DNA of 64,000 nucleotides from Actinomadura geliboluensis (GTDB taxonomy: Bacteria; Actinomycetota; Actinomycetes; Streptosporangiales; Streptosporangiaceae), in the NCBI RefSeq assembly GCF_005889745.1, contig NZ_VCKZ01000005.1, forward strand, positions 1 through 64,000, written 5' to 3'. Made by a program: the position numbers and the translations under genes. Below, piece after piece: positions 54,747 to 63,901 of the stretch; position 1 is the stretch's first letter, and each line of letters begins with the position of its first letter. The notes beneath the pieces are model-generated. The model was not told the DNA's origin, made no database searches, and was given only the letters and a program-made list of their open reading frames with translations.

Positions 54747-55564
54747 GGACCACCGCGCTGTACGTGCCGGGCGACCGCCCCGACCGTCTCGCGAAGGCCC
54801 TGCGCAGCGGCGCGGGCGAGCTGATCGTCGACCTGGAGGACGCGGTGCCGGTCGCCGCGAAGGAGCGCACCCGCGCCGAGGTCGCCGCCTGGCTGCGGAC
54901 GCTGCCCGCGGACCGGCCGGCGGTGACCGTCCGGATCAACCCCGGCGAGCACGGCCTCGCCGACGCCCGCGCGGTCGCCGGGCCGGGGCTGGACGGCCTG
55001 TGCGCCGCCAAGACCGAGAGCGCCGCCGGGTTGCGCGCCCTGGACGCGGTCCTCACCGGCGCGGGCCTGCCCGAGCTGCCGGTCGTCCCGCTGCTGGAGT
55101 CGGCGGCGGCGGTGTTCGCGGCGCGGGAGATCGCGTCCGCGCCCCGCGTCGCGGGCCTCCAGCTCGGCGAGGCGGACCTGGCCGCCGATCTCGGCGCCGC
55201 GCCGGGGCCGGACGAGTCGGAGCTGCTGTGGGCGCGGTCCCAGGTCGTCGCGGCGTCCGCCGCCGCCGGCCTGCCCGCGCCCATCGCCCCCGTGTCCACC
55301 GAGTTCCGGGACCTGGACGCCTTCCGGGCGACGACGCTGCGGCTCAAGCGGCTCGGCTTCCACGGCCGCGCCTGCATCCATCCCGCCCAGCTGCCGGTCG
55401 CCGACGAGGTCTTCACCCCGTCGCCGGAGGAGGTCGAGCGGGCCCGCGCGCTGCTCGCGGGCTACGAGGCGTCGCTCGCCTCCGGCTCGGCCGTCTTCAC
55501 CGACGCCGACGGCCGTCTCGTGGACGAGGCCGTCGTCCGCGCCGCCCGCCGCCTGCTGTCCTGA
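54743..55564 (+). CDS. CitE-like HpcH/HpaI family lyase (citramalyl/malyl-CoA lyase type)
   Basis: A 273-aa TIM-barrel lyase: ALYVPGDRPDRLAKALRSGA, LIVDLEDAVPVAAKERTRAEV, VRINPGE, PLLESAAAVFAAREIA, QLGEADLAADLGA (Mg-binding Glu/Asp) and FHGRACIHPAQL. It matches CitE-like proteins that cleave beta-hydroxyacyl-CoAs such as citramalyl-CoA, methylmalyl-CoA or malyl-CoA to acetyl-/propionyl-CoA and a 2-oxoacid. It is the last gene of the operon, overlapping the dehydrogenase by four bases, and stops 12 bases from the convergent permease gene. With the CoA transferase and first MaoC it forms a complete dicarboxylate-degrading module. Confidence 0.9.
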   Translation: MRTTALYVPGDRPDRLAKALRSGAGELIVDLEDAVPVAAKERTRAEVAAWLRTLPADRPAVTVRINPGEHGLADARAVAGPGLDGLCAAKTESAAGLRALDAVLTGAGLPELPVVPLLESAAAVFAAREIASAPRVAGLQLGEADLAADLGAAPGPDESELLWARSQVVAASAAAGLPAPIAPVSTEFRDLDAFRATTLRLKRLGFHGRACIHPAQLPVADEVFTPSPEEVERARALLAGYEASLASGSAVFTDADGRLVDEAVVRAARRLLS

Positions 55565-55576
55565 CCCGGCGGGCGC

Positions 55577-57430
55577 TCAGCCGGTGACGCGGTGCGGGAC
55601 CATGCAGACCGGGACGTCCGGGACGTGCTCGCGCACCGCCTCCGCGAGGAGCAGGCTCCGCTGGTCGTAGAGGAACCGGTACCGGGGCCGGCTCGACTCG
55701 ACGATCGGGATGAGCACCATGGACGGGCCGCCGTCCGCCGCCACCCGCCGGACGTGGTCGACGACGGGGCGGATCCTCGCGTCCTGCGGGCTGTCGAGGA
55801 CGGTCAGCCGCACCCCGGGGTCCCAGCGGTCCCACCGCTCCCGGAGGGCGCGGGCGTCCTCCTCGCCGGTGCGCACCGCGACCGCGGCGACGTCGCCGCC
55901 GATGCTGAGCGCGGTGCTCAGGGCCCGTTCCGCCACCGTGCCGATGTCGTCCACCGGCACGATGATCTGCCACGCGGCGGGGGCCGCGTCCGGCCGGTGC
56001 GCCGGGACGCGGCCGAGCCGGAGCTCGGCGCCGACGCGGTCGTAGTAGCGGCGGATCCGCGCGAACAGCAGCATCAGCAGCGGCACCGCGACGACGACCG
56101 CCCACGCGCCCTCGGCGAACTTGGTGACGAGCAGGACCGCGGTCGCGACCGCGGTGAGGACCGCGCCGGTGCCGTTCAGCAGCGCCTTGCCCGCCCACTG
56201 GGGCGGGCGGAGCCGCGCCCAGTGCAGGACGAGCCCCGCCTGGCTGATGGTGAACCCGGTGAACACCCCGATCGCGAACAGCGGGAGCAGCCGGTGCGTC
56301 CGGGCGTCCACGGCGATCAGCAGCACGGCGGCGGCCGCCGCCACGGCGAGGACGCCGTACCGGTGCACCGGCCGCTCGCCGCGCAGCGTGAACAGGTGCG
56401 GCAGCCTGTGGTCCTTGGCGAGCAGGCTGAGCAGGACGGGCAGGCCGCCGAAGCTGGTGTTGGCGGCGAGCGTCAGCGCGACCGCGACGATCAGCCCGGC
56501 CGCCTGGTAGAGCCAGCCGGTGCCGTAGGCGCCCGCGGTGAGCTGGGCGAGCAGCGTCACGCCGGCGCGCGGGGCGAGGACGTCCCGCCGGATCAGCAGC
56601 GCCAGCCCGATGAGCATCACGCCGAGCAGCGCGCCCAGCATCAGCTCGGTGCGCTGCGCCCGCGCGACGCGCGGCCGGCGGAACATCGGCACCCCGTTGG
56701 CGATGGCCTCCACCCCGGTCAGCGCGGCGCATCCGGCCGAGAACGCCTTGAGGATGAGCAGTACGCCCAGCGCCTCGTGCGGCTGCGGGAGGACCGCGCC
56801 GCCGACGGACGCGACCGGGTGCCCCCGGACCAGGCCGACCACGATGATGCCGAGGACGGTGGCGATGAACAGCAGGGTCGGCGCCATCAGGAAGCGGGCG
56901 CTGTCGGTGATCCCGTAGAGGTTCACCGCCGTGAGCACCAGCAGCACCGCCAGCGCCACCGCCAGCGTGTGCGGGCGCAGCGCCGGGAACGCCGAGGCGA
57001 GGGTGGCGGCGCCCGACGCGAGGCTGACCGCCACGGTGAGGACGTAGTCCACGATCAGCGCGGCGGCGGCGAGCATGCCCATCCGCGGCCCCATGTCCGT
57101 CTTCGCCACCGCGTAGGACCCGCCGCCGTCGGGGTGCACGGCGATCACCTGCCGGTACGACACCACCAGCACGATGAGCAGCGCGACGATGGCCAGGGTC
57201 ACCGGCAGGGTGCGGCGCACCTCGGTGAGGCCCGCGGTGACCAGCACCAGCGCGATCGCCTCCGGCCCGTAGGCGACGGAGCTGAGCGCGTCCAGCGACA
57301 GCGCGACCAGTCCCTGCGGGCTGGTGAGGTGGCTCTTGTCGCCCTCCCCGTGCCGCCGCTGGAGCTTCGGCCGCCGCGGGCCCGAGAACGGCCCGCGCGC
57401 GTGGACGAGCGCCCGGCCGGGATCAGTCAT
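55577..57430 (-). CDS. APC-superfamily permease with C-terminal cytoplasmic domain
   Basis: A 617-aa transporter: LDALSSVAYGPEAIALVLVTAGL (first span with unwound Gly/Pro region), VIAVHPDGGGSYAVAKTDMGPRMG, LTGVEAIANGVPMFRRPRVARAQRT and about twelve hydrophobic spans to residue 455, then a soluble C-terminal 150 residues (IIVPVDDIGTVAERALSTALSIGGD) that resemble a universal-stress-like fold. Proteins of this layout transport amino acids or K+. Its C-terminal domain may sense a nucleotide. ATG 57430 overlaps the stop of the ammonium transporter gene upstream by 8 bases, so the two are likely co-transcribed. Confidence 0.87.
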   Translation of the reverse strand: MTDPGRALVHARGPFSGPRRPKLQRRHGEGDKSHLTSPQGLVALSLDALSSVAYGPEAIALVLVTAGLTEVRRTLPVTLAIVALLIVLVVSYRQVIAVHPDGGGSYAVAKTDMGPRMGMLAAAALIVDYVLTVAVSLASGAATLASAFPALRPHTLAVALAVLLVLTAVNLYGITDSARFLMAPTLLFIATVLGIIVVGLVRGHPVASVGGAVLPQPHEALGVLLILKAFSAGCAALTGVEAIANGVPMFRRPRVARAQRTELMLGALLGVMLIGLALLIRRDVLAPRAGVTLLAQLTAGAYGTGWLYQAAGLIVAVALTLAANTSFGGLPVLLSLLAKDHRLPHLFTLRGERPVHRYGVLAVAAAAAVLLIAVDARTHRLLPLFAIGVFTGFTISQAGLVLHWARLRPPQWAGKALLNGTGAVLTAVATAVLLVTKFAEGAWAVVVAVPLLMLLFARIRRYYDRVGAELRLGRVPAHRPDAAPAAWQIIVPVDDIGTVAERALSTALSIGGDVAAVAVRTGEEDARALRERWDRWDPGVRLTVLDSPQDARIRPVVDHVRRVAADGGPSMVLIPIVESSRPRYRFLYDQRSLLLAEAVREHVPDVPVCMVPHRVTG

Positions 57431-58634
57431 CGGCGAACGCGGCGTCCATGCCCCGCGCCTGCTCCTCCTCGGTCGTCCGCATCCGGAACAGCCGGTCGAT
57501 GATCTTGCCGATGAGGTAGGTGGCGAGGAAGGCGTAGGCGGCGACGGCGAGCACCGCGACGACCTGCTTGCCGAGCACCGAGGCCGGGCCGCCGTAGAAC
57601 AGCCCCGGCGTGCCGCGCTCCCAGCCGGTGGACAGGAAGCCGAGCGCCACCACCCCGACGATCCCGCCGGCGCCGTGGATCCCGACGACGTCGAGGGTGT
57701 CGTCGTACCCGGCGACGAGCTTCAGCTCCACCGCGTAGCTGCACACCAGCGCGGCCAGCACGCCGACCGCGAACGCGCCCTCGACGCTGACGAAGGCGCA
57801 GGACGGGGTGATGGCGACCAGCCCGGCCAGCGCGCCGCTGGTGGAGCCGAGCTTGGTCAGCTGCCGGAAGCGGAGCCATTCCAGCGTCCGCCAGGCCAGC
57901 ATCCCGGCGCAGCCCGCGATCATCGTGCTGACGAAGGCCCGGGTCGCCAGCGCGCCGTCGGTCAGCGCCGATCCGGCGTTGAAGCCGAACCAGCCGAACC
58001 ACAGCAGGCCGAGGCCGAGCAGCACGAACGGGATGTTGCCCGGGCGGGGGCCCTCGCCGCGCCGGAACGCGATGCCCGGCCCCAGGACGATCGCCATCGC
58101 GAGCCCCGAGATGCCGGAGTTCAGCTCGACGACCAGCCCGCCCGCGAAGTCCATGACGCCCCATTTGCTGAGCCATCCCGAGTCGGCGAAGACCCAGTGC
58201 GCGATGGGGAGGTAGACCACGGTCACCCACACGATGACGAACAGGACCCACGGCCCGAACCGGGCGCGCCCCGCGATCGAGCCGCTGATCAGCGCGACCG
58301 TGATGATCGCGAACGTGAGCTGGAAGCAGACGTAGATCTGCTTCGGGATGGCGCCCTGCAGCGCGGTGGGCGCGATGTGCCCGAGCCGCCAGTCGCCCCA
58401 GCCGATGAGCCCGAGGCCGCCCGCGTCCTCGCCGAACGCGATCCCGTACCCGTAGAGGAACCACAGGATCGTGACGAGGCTGATCGAGATGAAGCTCATG
58501 TAGAGCATCGACAGCATGTTCTTCGAGCGGACCATGCCGCCGTAGAAATAGGCGAGGCCGGGAGTCATGAGGAGCACCATCGCGGTGCTCACCATCAGCC
58601 AGGCGGAATCCCCCGTATTGAGGCCCGTCGACAT
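57423..58634 (-). CDS. amtB: Ammonium transporter (Amt family)
   Basis: A 403-aa channel with eleven hydrophobic spans. Family landmarks: DSAWLMVSTAMVLLMTPGLAYFYGGMVRSKNML at the N-terminus, LLWFGWFGFNAGSALTDGALA, CAGMLAWRTLEW, and the pore His region VGIHGAGGIVGVVALGF. It conducts NH3/NH4+ across the cytoplasmic membrane. The C-terminus is a short cytoplasmic tail. ATG 58634 gives the usual N-terminus although no strong ribosome site is seen. No glnK/glnB gene follows; instead an APC permease overlaps its end. It is divergent from the urea transporter-urease operon, a natural nitrogen-acquisition pairing. Confidence 0.92.
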   Translation of the reverse strand: MSTGLNTGDSAWLMVSTAMVLLMTPGLAYFYGGMVRSKNMLSMLYMSFISISLVTILWFLYGYGIAFGEDAGGLGLIGWGDWRLGHIAPTALQGAIPKQIYVCFQLTFAIITVALISGSIAGRARFGPWVLFVIVWVTVVYLPIAHWVFADSGWLSKWGVMDFAGGLVVELNSGISGLAMAIVLGPGIAFRRGEGPRPGNIPFVLLGLGLLWFGWFGFNAGSALTDGALATRAFVSTMIAGCAGMLAWRTLEWLRFRQLTKLGSTSGALAGLVAITPSCAFVSVEGAFAVGVLAALVCSYAVELKLVAGYDDTLDVVGIHGAGGIVGVVALGFLSTGWERGTPGLFYGGPASVLGKQVVAVLAVAAYAFLATYLIGKIIDRLFRMRTTEEEQARGMDAAFADD

Positions 58635-58866
58635 ATGCGAACCAATCGTCGATCCGTCTCGACCCGAGAGCGCGGCGGGTGAGCTTCCGCATTTATGGTT
58701 CGCGTCCGGACGGTCCGGCAAACTCGACATTCCATGCCTTGACCAATGATTTGCCGCCAACGGTTTTTCTCGGTGCGGAAACGTGGGAAGCGTCCTGGTT
58801 GTCGTGCACGTTGTTGAACGCGGGCCGTTGGGGCGACGCGGATCCGGGCCGTCCGAAGGAGCATCC
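58635..58866. other. Divergent intergenic region between amtB and the urea transporter
   Basis: 232 bases, lower in GC than its surroundings, with no gene. On the minus strand TTGCCG followed after 18 bases by CATAAA could be the amtB promoter. GTCCGGAC and AACG-rich stretches are present. I looked for a GlnR-type GTNAC-N6-GAAAC pattern and found only a partial GGAAAC (58778 area), too weak to call. The region presumably holds nitrogen-responsive promoters for both directions. Confidence 0.35.
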
Positions 58867-59859
58867 ATGGCGTCATCGCCGCCGTCCGAGGACGCGCCCG
58901 GCGAGCAGCACGGCGAGGACCCGGCCCCCGCGGCGGAGCGGGCGCGGAACGCCCTCCTGACGATCCCGCGGGGCATCGCGCAGGTCGAGTTCCAGCCCAA
59001 CGTCTGGACCGGCCTGATCTTTCTCATCGCGCTGTTCGTCGGCGGCTGGCAGTTCGGCGCGTTCGCGCTGCTCGGCGTCGGCACGGCCACCGCGACCGCG
59101 TACCTGCTCGGGGTCGACCGGAACCGCGTCTCGCTCGGCCTCGAAGGCTTCAACGGGACGCTGATCGGCGTCGCGCTGGTGCTCTACCTGGGCACGGACT
59201 GGTCGACGGTCCCGCTGGTCGTCGGCGGGGCGGTCGCGGGCAGCGTGCTCACGGCGGCGCTGAACTCCGTGCTCACGCCGTACAAACTGCCCACCTTCAC
59301 CGCGCCGTTCTGCGTGGTGGCCCTGGTGATGGCGATCGGCGCGCCGTCCTACGCCCGGGTGTGGGCCGGGCACAACAACTCCGCCCCGCCGTCGGCCACC
59401 GACCCCGGCACCGCGATGACCTGGACCGACTTCTGGCACGGGTTCTTCAACGGGATCGGGCAGGTCTTCTTCCAGGACAAGTGGTACGTGGGGCTGATCT
59501 TCCTGATCGGCCTCGCGGTGTCGAGCCGGCTGGTCGCCGCGGCCGCGGCCGCGTCCAGCCTGATCGGCCTGCTCACCGGCTGGTGGCTCGGCGCGCAGGC
59601 GGCCGACCTCGGCGCCGGCCTGTACGGCTACAACGCGGTACTGACCGGGATCGCGCTGACCGGGACGTTCGTCGTGCTCAGCCCGGCCGGCGTGGCCTAC
59701 GCGGTGGTCGGGGCGGCGACCGCGGCGGGCCTGACCGCCGGTCTCACCAACCTGTTCAACGTGGTCGGCGGCCACACCCTGACCTGGCCGTTCGTGCTGG
59801 TCACCTGGGTGTTCCTCGCCGCCGTCCCGATCTTCTCCAGGATCCGGCGGGCCGCATGA
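58867..59859 (+). CDS. Urea transporter (UT family)
   Basis: A 330-aa membrane protein of the bacterial UT family. It has two homologous halves, each with a [11 protein letters not shown]- or [11 protein letters not shown]-type motif ([18 protein letters not shown] near residue 95; [17 protein letters not shown] near 257), plus [17 protein letters not shown] and [14 protein letters not shown]. About ten spans. The first 30 residues are polar and lie before the membrane domain. GAAGGAG precedes ATG 58867. It is 52 bases upstream of ureA, so urea import and hydrolysis are co-expressed. Amt-type ammonium and urea systems lie back to back. Confidence 0.9.
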   Translation: MASSPPSEDAPGEQHGEDPAPAAERARNALLTIPRGIAQVEFQPNVWTGLIFLIALFVGGWQFGAFALLGVGTATATAYLLGVDRNRVSLGLEGFNGTLIGVALVLYLGTDWSTVPLVVGGAVAGSVLTAALNSVLTPYKLPTFTAPFCVVALVMAIGAPSYARVWAGHNNSAPPSATDPGTAMTWTDFWHGFFNGIGQVFFQDKWYVGLIFLIGLAVSSRLVAAAAAASSLIGLLTGWWLGAQAADLGAGLYGYNAVLTGIALTGTFVVLSPAGVAYAVVGAATAAGLTAGLTNLFNVVGGHTLTWPFVLVTWVFLAAVPIFSRIRRAA

Positions 59860-59911
59860 GGGGTGCGCCGCCGTCCGCGTCCCGGCGGAGTCCGGGCAGA
59901 AAGGGGCATCG

Positions 59912-60223
59912 ATGAACCTGTCACCACGAGAGATCGACAAGGCGCTCATCTTCACCGTCGCGCAGATGGCGGAGCACCGCCGGCAGCGTGGCCTGAAGCT
60001 CAACCACGGCGAGACGGTCGCGCTGATCAGCTCCGCGATCGTGGAGGCCGCGCGGGACGGCAAGACCGTCTCCGACTGCATGGAGCTCGGCAAGAAGGTC
60101 GTCGGACCGGACGACGTGATGCCGGGCGTGCGCGGCATGCTGTCGCTGATCCAGGTCGAGGCCGCGTTCGACGACGGCACCAAGCTCGTCTCCTGCCACG
60201 ACCCCGTCGGCGGCGGCAAGTGA
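59912..60223 (+). CDS. ureA: Urease subunit gamma
   Basis: A 103-aa protein: [77 protein letters not shown]. All are standard UreA motifs at full length. It packs with UreB and UreC in the (UreABC)3 enzyme. GAAAGGGG precedes ATG 59912. Its stop overlaps the GTG of a CbiX-like gene (GTGA), an insertion not found in the usual ureABC order. Confidence 0.96.
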   Translation: MNLSPREIDKALIFTVAQMAEHRRQRGLKLNHGETVALISSAIVEAARDGKTVSDCMELGKKVVGPDDVMPGVRGMLSLIQVEAAFDDGTKLVSCHDPVGGGK

Positions 60224-60975
60224 CGGGAGCCCCCGGCCGCGCCGTCCTGCCGGTCGGCGGGCACGAGAGCGCCCCCGCGGCCGGGGTGCACGGCCCCGGG
60301 CGGGGGCTGCGGACCGCGCTGCGCGGCCTGCCGCGCGCCGTCGCGGTCCCGATGACGCTGGGCCGCGACCCGGACCTCGCGCCCGCGGCCGCGCAGACCC
60401 TGGCCTGGGCGGCGCGGGACCGGGCGCCGGGGGACCTGCTGCTCGCCGAACCGCTCGGCACGGTGACGCATCTCGTGGGATGGATCCGCGCGGTCGCCAC
60501 GCGGGTCGCGCGGACGGTGGACGGGCCGGACGCCGTGCTGCTGGTGGCGCCGGCCGCGGGGCCCGACGCCGACGCGGAGCTGTTCAAGGTCGCGCGGCTC
60601 GTCTGGCACGGCCTGCCGGTCCGCCGGGTGGAGGTCGCCTTCGACGGCGGTGAGCCCGGCGTGGCCGAGGGCGTGGAGCGCTGCCGCCTGCTGGGGGCCC
60701 GCGGCGTCGCGGTGGTGCCCGCCTCGCTCGTCCCGCCCCCGCCGTGCCCCGGCGCGGTCGCCGCCGGGCCGCTGCTCGCGCCGGCGGCCGTCGCGGCCCT
60801 GGTCCGCGAGCGCGCCGCCGAAGCGGAGCGGCGCTGGGCGCACGCCCGCGACGACGGCCTCGGCATCGCCGCGGGGCACGGCCACGGGCACGGGCATGGC
60901 CACGGCGACGCGAATTACCACGCTTTTTCTGAGAACACCGAGACGACCCTGGAGGGGATGGCCGCTCATGGCTGA
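60220..60975 (+). CDS. CbiX/sirohydrochlorin-chelatase-like protein with His-rich tail in the urease operon
   Basis: A 251-aa protein whose central part (about 35-190) resembles the chelatase fold of CbiX/SirB/Cfb[41 protein letters not shown], then [22 protein letters not shown] and VAVVPASLV. Near the C-terminus is a run of alternating Gly and His (about residues 225-236) like those of nickel-binding proteins. It lies between ureA and ureB and overlaps both (4 and 8 bases). Since some members insert nickel (CfbA), a nickel-delivery role to urease is a reasonable inference. No ureE is seen between ureC and ureG. Confidence 0.8.
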   Translation: MTGAPGRAVLPVGGHESAPAAGVHGPGRGLRTALRGLPRAVAVPMTLGRDPDLAPAAAQTLAWAARDRAPGDLLLAEPLGTVTHLVGWIRAVATRVARTVDGPDAVLLVAPAAGPDADAELFKVARLVWHGLPVRRVEVAFDGGEPGVAEGVERCRLLGARGVAVVPASLVPPPPCPGAVAAGPLLAPAAVAALVRERAAEAERRWAHARDDGLGIAAGHGHGHGHGHGDANYHAFSENTETTLEGMAAHG

Positions 60976-61432
60976 CGAGATCTATATGTTCGGCGACGGA
61001 GAGATAGAACTGAACAGCGGCCAGCGCCGGGAGACGCTGACCGTTGAGAATACCGGGGACCGGGCCGTCCAGATCGGCTCGCATTTCCATTTCTTCGAGG
61101 TCAACCGGGCGCTGAGCTTCGACCGGGAGAAGACCTTCGGGATGCGGCTCGACATTCCCGCGGGAACGGCCGTCCGGTTCGAGGCGGGCGACACCAAGAA
61201 GATCCGGCTCGTCGAGTACGGCGGCGGAATGCGCATCGTCGGGTTCGGCGGGCTGCTCAACGGCAGCGTCCGGTCCAAGTCCGCGCGCGAGGCCGCGTTC
61301 ACCCGGATGCACGAGTGGGGCTACCTGGACACCGAGGTGCCGAGCGGCGACGGGTCGGGCAACGGGCACCGGGCCCCCGCCAAGCGGGGCGCCCGCGCGA
61401 AGGCCGGCGCGGGCCGGTCGAGGAAGGGCTGA
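60968..61432 (+). CDS. ureB: Urease subunit beta with basic C-terminal extension
   Basis: A 154-aa UreB. The core (1-105) is typical: [63 protein letters not shown]. The remaining ~50 residues exceed the usual ~100-aa length and end in a Lys/Arg/Ala/Gly-rich tail ([19 protein letters not shown]). The tail could help assembly or be non-conserved. The start overlaps the CbiX-like gene by 8 bases; ureC follows after 2 bases. Confidence 0.94.
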   Translation: MADEIYMFGDGEIELNSGQRRETLTVENTGDRAVQIGSHFHFFEVNRALSFDREKTFGMRLDIPAGTAVRFEAGDTKKIRLVEYGGGMRIVGFGGLLNGSVRSKSAREAAFTRMHEWGYLDTEVPSGDGSGNGHRAPAKRGARAKAGAGRSRKG

Positions 61433-61434
61433 CG

Positions 61435-63162
61435 ATGGCGACCACGATCTCCCGCGAGAAGTACGCGAGCATGTACGGCCCCACCGTGGGCGACCGCATC
61501 CGCCTCGCCGACACCAACCTGGTGGTGGAGGTGGAGAAGGACTTCAACGAGGGCCACTACGGCGACGAGACCCAGTACGGGGGCGGCAAGACCGCCCGGG
61601 ACGGCATGTCCGCCGACCCGGCCTCGCTGAGCGCGACGACCACCCTGGACACGGTCATCACCAACGCGGTGATCATCGATCCGCTGCTCGGCGTCGTCAA
61701 GGGCGACATCGGCATCAAGAACGGGCGGATCGCGGGGGTCGGCAAGTCCGGCAACCCGCACACCCAGAACGGGGTGGACCGGCGGCTGATCGTCGGGGTG
61801 GGCACCGAGGTGATCTCGGGGGAGAACCTCATCGCGACCGCCGGCGCGATCGACTCCCACGTCCACTTCCTCGCGCCGCAGCAGGCGCAGCACGCGCTGA
61901 GCAACGGCATCACCACCCTGCTCGGCGGCGGCACCGGGCCAGCGGACGGCAGCCGCGGCACCACCTGCACGCCGGGACCGTGGAACATCTCCCGCATCCT
62001 TCAGGCGTACGAGGACATCCCGATCAACATCGCCGTCTACGGGAAGGGGAACGGCAGCCTGCCCGGCTCGCTGGACGAGCAGCTGCGCGCCGGCGCCTGC
62101 GGGCTGAAGGTGCACGAGGACTGGGGCACCACGCCCTCGGTCATCGACTGCGCGCTGCGCGTCGCCGACGACCACGACGTGCAGATCTCCATCCACACCG
62201 ACACGCTGAACGAGGCCGGGTTCGTGGAGGACACGATCAGCGCGATCGACGGCCGCGCGATCCACACCTACCACTCCGAGGGGGCCGGCGGCGGGCACGC
62301 GCCCGACATCCTGCAGATCACCTCCGAGCCGAACGTCCTGCCCGCCTCGACCAACCCGACGCTGCCCTACACGGTCAACTCGGCGGACGAGCTGCTGGAC
62401 ATGACGATGGTCTGCCACCACCTCAGCTACGACGTCCCGGAGGACCTGGCGTTCGCCGAGAGCCGCGTCCGCCCGGAGACCATCGCGGCGGAGACGGTGC
62501 TGCACGACCTCGGCATCATCAGCATCATCGGGTCGGACTCGCAGGCGATGGGCCGGGTCGGCGAGTCGGTCACCCGCGCCTTCCAGGTCGCGCACCACTG
62601 CAAGGACAAGCGCGGCCCGCTGCCCGAGGACTCCGCGCGCAACGACAACACCCGCGTGCTGCGCTTCCTGTCCAAGGTCACCATCAACCCGGCCCGCACC
62701 TGCGGCATGGCGAACGAGATCGGGTCGCTGGAGGACGGCAAGCTCGCCGACATCGTGCTGTGGCCGGTCCGCTCGTTCGGCGCGAAGCCGGCCATGGTCA
62801 TCAAGGGCGGGCTGATCAGCTGGGCGGAGATGGGCGACCCGAACGCCTCGCTGCCCACCCCGCAGCCGGTCTACTTCCGGCCGACCTTCGGCGCCTACGG
62901 CAGGGCGCTGCGCGAGACCTGCGTGACGTTCATGTCGGACGCGGCGATCTCCGAGGGCGTCCCGGAGAAGCTCGGGCTGGAGCGGATCATCCGGCCGGTG
63001 CAGCAGTGCCGCACCGTCGACAAGCGGCACATGATGTACAACTCGACGCTCGCCGAGGTCAGGGTGGACCCGGAGACGTACCGGGTGACGGTGGACGGGG
63101 AGCGCGTCACCATCGACCCGGCCCGCTCGCTGCCGCTGAACCGGCTGCACTACATCGCATGA
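61435..63162 (+). CDS. ureC: Urease subunit alpha (catalytic)
   Basis: A 575-aa UreC. The nickel site is intact: His142 and His144 (DSHVHF), Lys225 in GLKVHEDWG (carbamylated bridging Lys; Val replaces the commoner Leu next to it), His254 ([11 protein letters not shown]), His280 ([12 protein letters not shown]) and the Asp in GSDSQAMGR. The flap [20 protein letters not shown] includes the mobile Cys and His. It hydrolyses urea to ammonia and carbamate in the cytoplasm. The start follows AGGAAGGG. The stop overlaps ureF (ATGA). Confidence 0.97.
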   Translation: MATTISREKYASMYGPTVGDRIRLADTNLVVEVEKDFNEGHYGDETQYGGGKTARDGMSADPASLSATTTLDTVITNAVIIDPLLGVVKGDIGIKNGRIAGVGKSGNPHTQNGVDRRLIVGVGTEVISGENLIATAGAIDSHVHFLAPQQAQHALSNGITTLLGGGTGPADGSRGTTCTPGPWNISRILQAYEDIPINIAVYGKGNGSLPGSLDEQLRAGACGLKVHEDWGTTPSVIDCALRVADDHDVQISIHTDTLNEAGFVEDTISAIDGRAIHTYHSEGAGGGHAPDILQITSEPNVLPASTNPTLPYTVNSADELLDMTMVCHHLSYDVPEDLAFAESRVRPETIAAETVLHDLGIISIIGSDSQAMGRVGESVTRAFQVAHHCKDKRGPLPEDSARNDNTRVLRFLSKVTINPARTCGMANEIGSLEDGKLADIVLWPVRSFGAKPAMVIKGGLISWAEMGDPNASLPTPQPVYFRPTFGAYGRALRETCVTFMSDAAISEGVPEKLGLERIIRPVQQCRTVDKRHMMYNSTLAEVRVDPETYRVTVDGERVTIDPARSLPLNRLHYIA

Positions 63163-63881
63163 CCGACGTCCGGGCGGAGGGGAGGCCGGAGGCCGGCGGG
63201 CTGGAGACGCTGCTCGCGCAGCTGCAGCTCACCGACTCCGGCTTCCCCAGCGGGCTCTACACCCTGTCGCACGGGCTGGAGGGCCACGCCCAGCTCGGCC
63301 TGGCCGGCGCGGACGACCTGCCGGCGCTGGTGGCGGACCTGGTGCGGGCGGCGGGCACCGGCGACGCGGCGGCGCTGGCGCTGGCGCACCGGGCGGTGAC
63401 CGCCGGCGACTGGGACCTGCTGGTGGAGGCCGACCGCAGGCTGCACGCGCTGAAGCTCGGCCGCGAGCAGCGGACGGCGTCGGTGCGCACCGGCCGGCAG
63501 GTGCTGGAGAACGCCGGGCCCGCGTTCGGCTCGGCCCCGGCGGCGCGGCTCGCCGGCCTCGTCGCGGACGGCGTCGCGCCCGGCACCCACCCGGTCGCCG
63601 TGGGCGCGATCCACGCGGGGCTCGGCGTGCCCGTCCGGGACGCGGTGGCGAGCGACCTGTACGCGTTCGCGGCGAGCTGCGCGGCGGCGGCGGTCCGGCT
63701 CGCCCGGATCGACTTCCGGCGGGCGCAGGCGCTGCTGCGGGAGCTGCGGCCGGAGCTGGTCCGCGCGGCGGAGACCGCGCTGGCCGCCCGGGACCCCCGC
63801 GACCTGCACGCCTCGACGCCCGCCGCCGACGCGGTCGCGGCCTTGCACGAGCGGGCCGAGGCCCGCCTGTTCATCACCTGA
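63159..63881 (+). CDS. ureF: Urease accessory protein UreF
   Basis: A 240-aa helical protein: [103 protein letters not shown]. These are UreF signatures. It forms the GTPase-regulating complex with UreG and UreD/H for nickel insertion. The ATG overlaps the ureC stop. A GAGAGCGGAGGACGG stretch after its stop is the ureG ribosome site. Confidence 0.93.
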   Translation: MTDVRAEGRPEAGGLETLLAQLQLTDSGFPSGLYTLSHGLEGHAQLGLAGADDLPALVADLVRAAGTGDAAALALAHRAVTAGDWDLLVEADRRLHALKLGREQRTASVRTGRQVLENAGPAFGSAPAARLAGLVADGVAPGTHPVAVGAIHAGLGVPVRDAVASDLYAFAASCAAAAVRLARIDFRRAQALLRELRPELVRAAETALAARDPRDLHASTPAADAVAALHERAEARLFIT

Positions 63882-63901
63882 GAGAGCGGAGGACGGACGC
63901 C

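Noticed and set aside
58735-58800. Possible GlnR box upstream of amtB/urea transporter
   Set aside because: Only one half-site-like GGAAAC is visible; the required GTNAC partner at the right distance is absent by eye.
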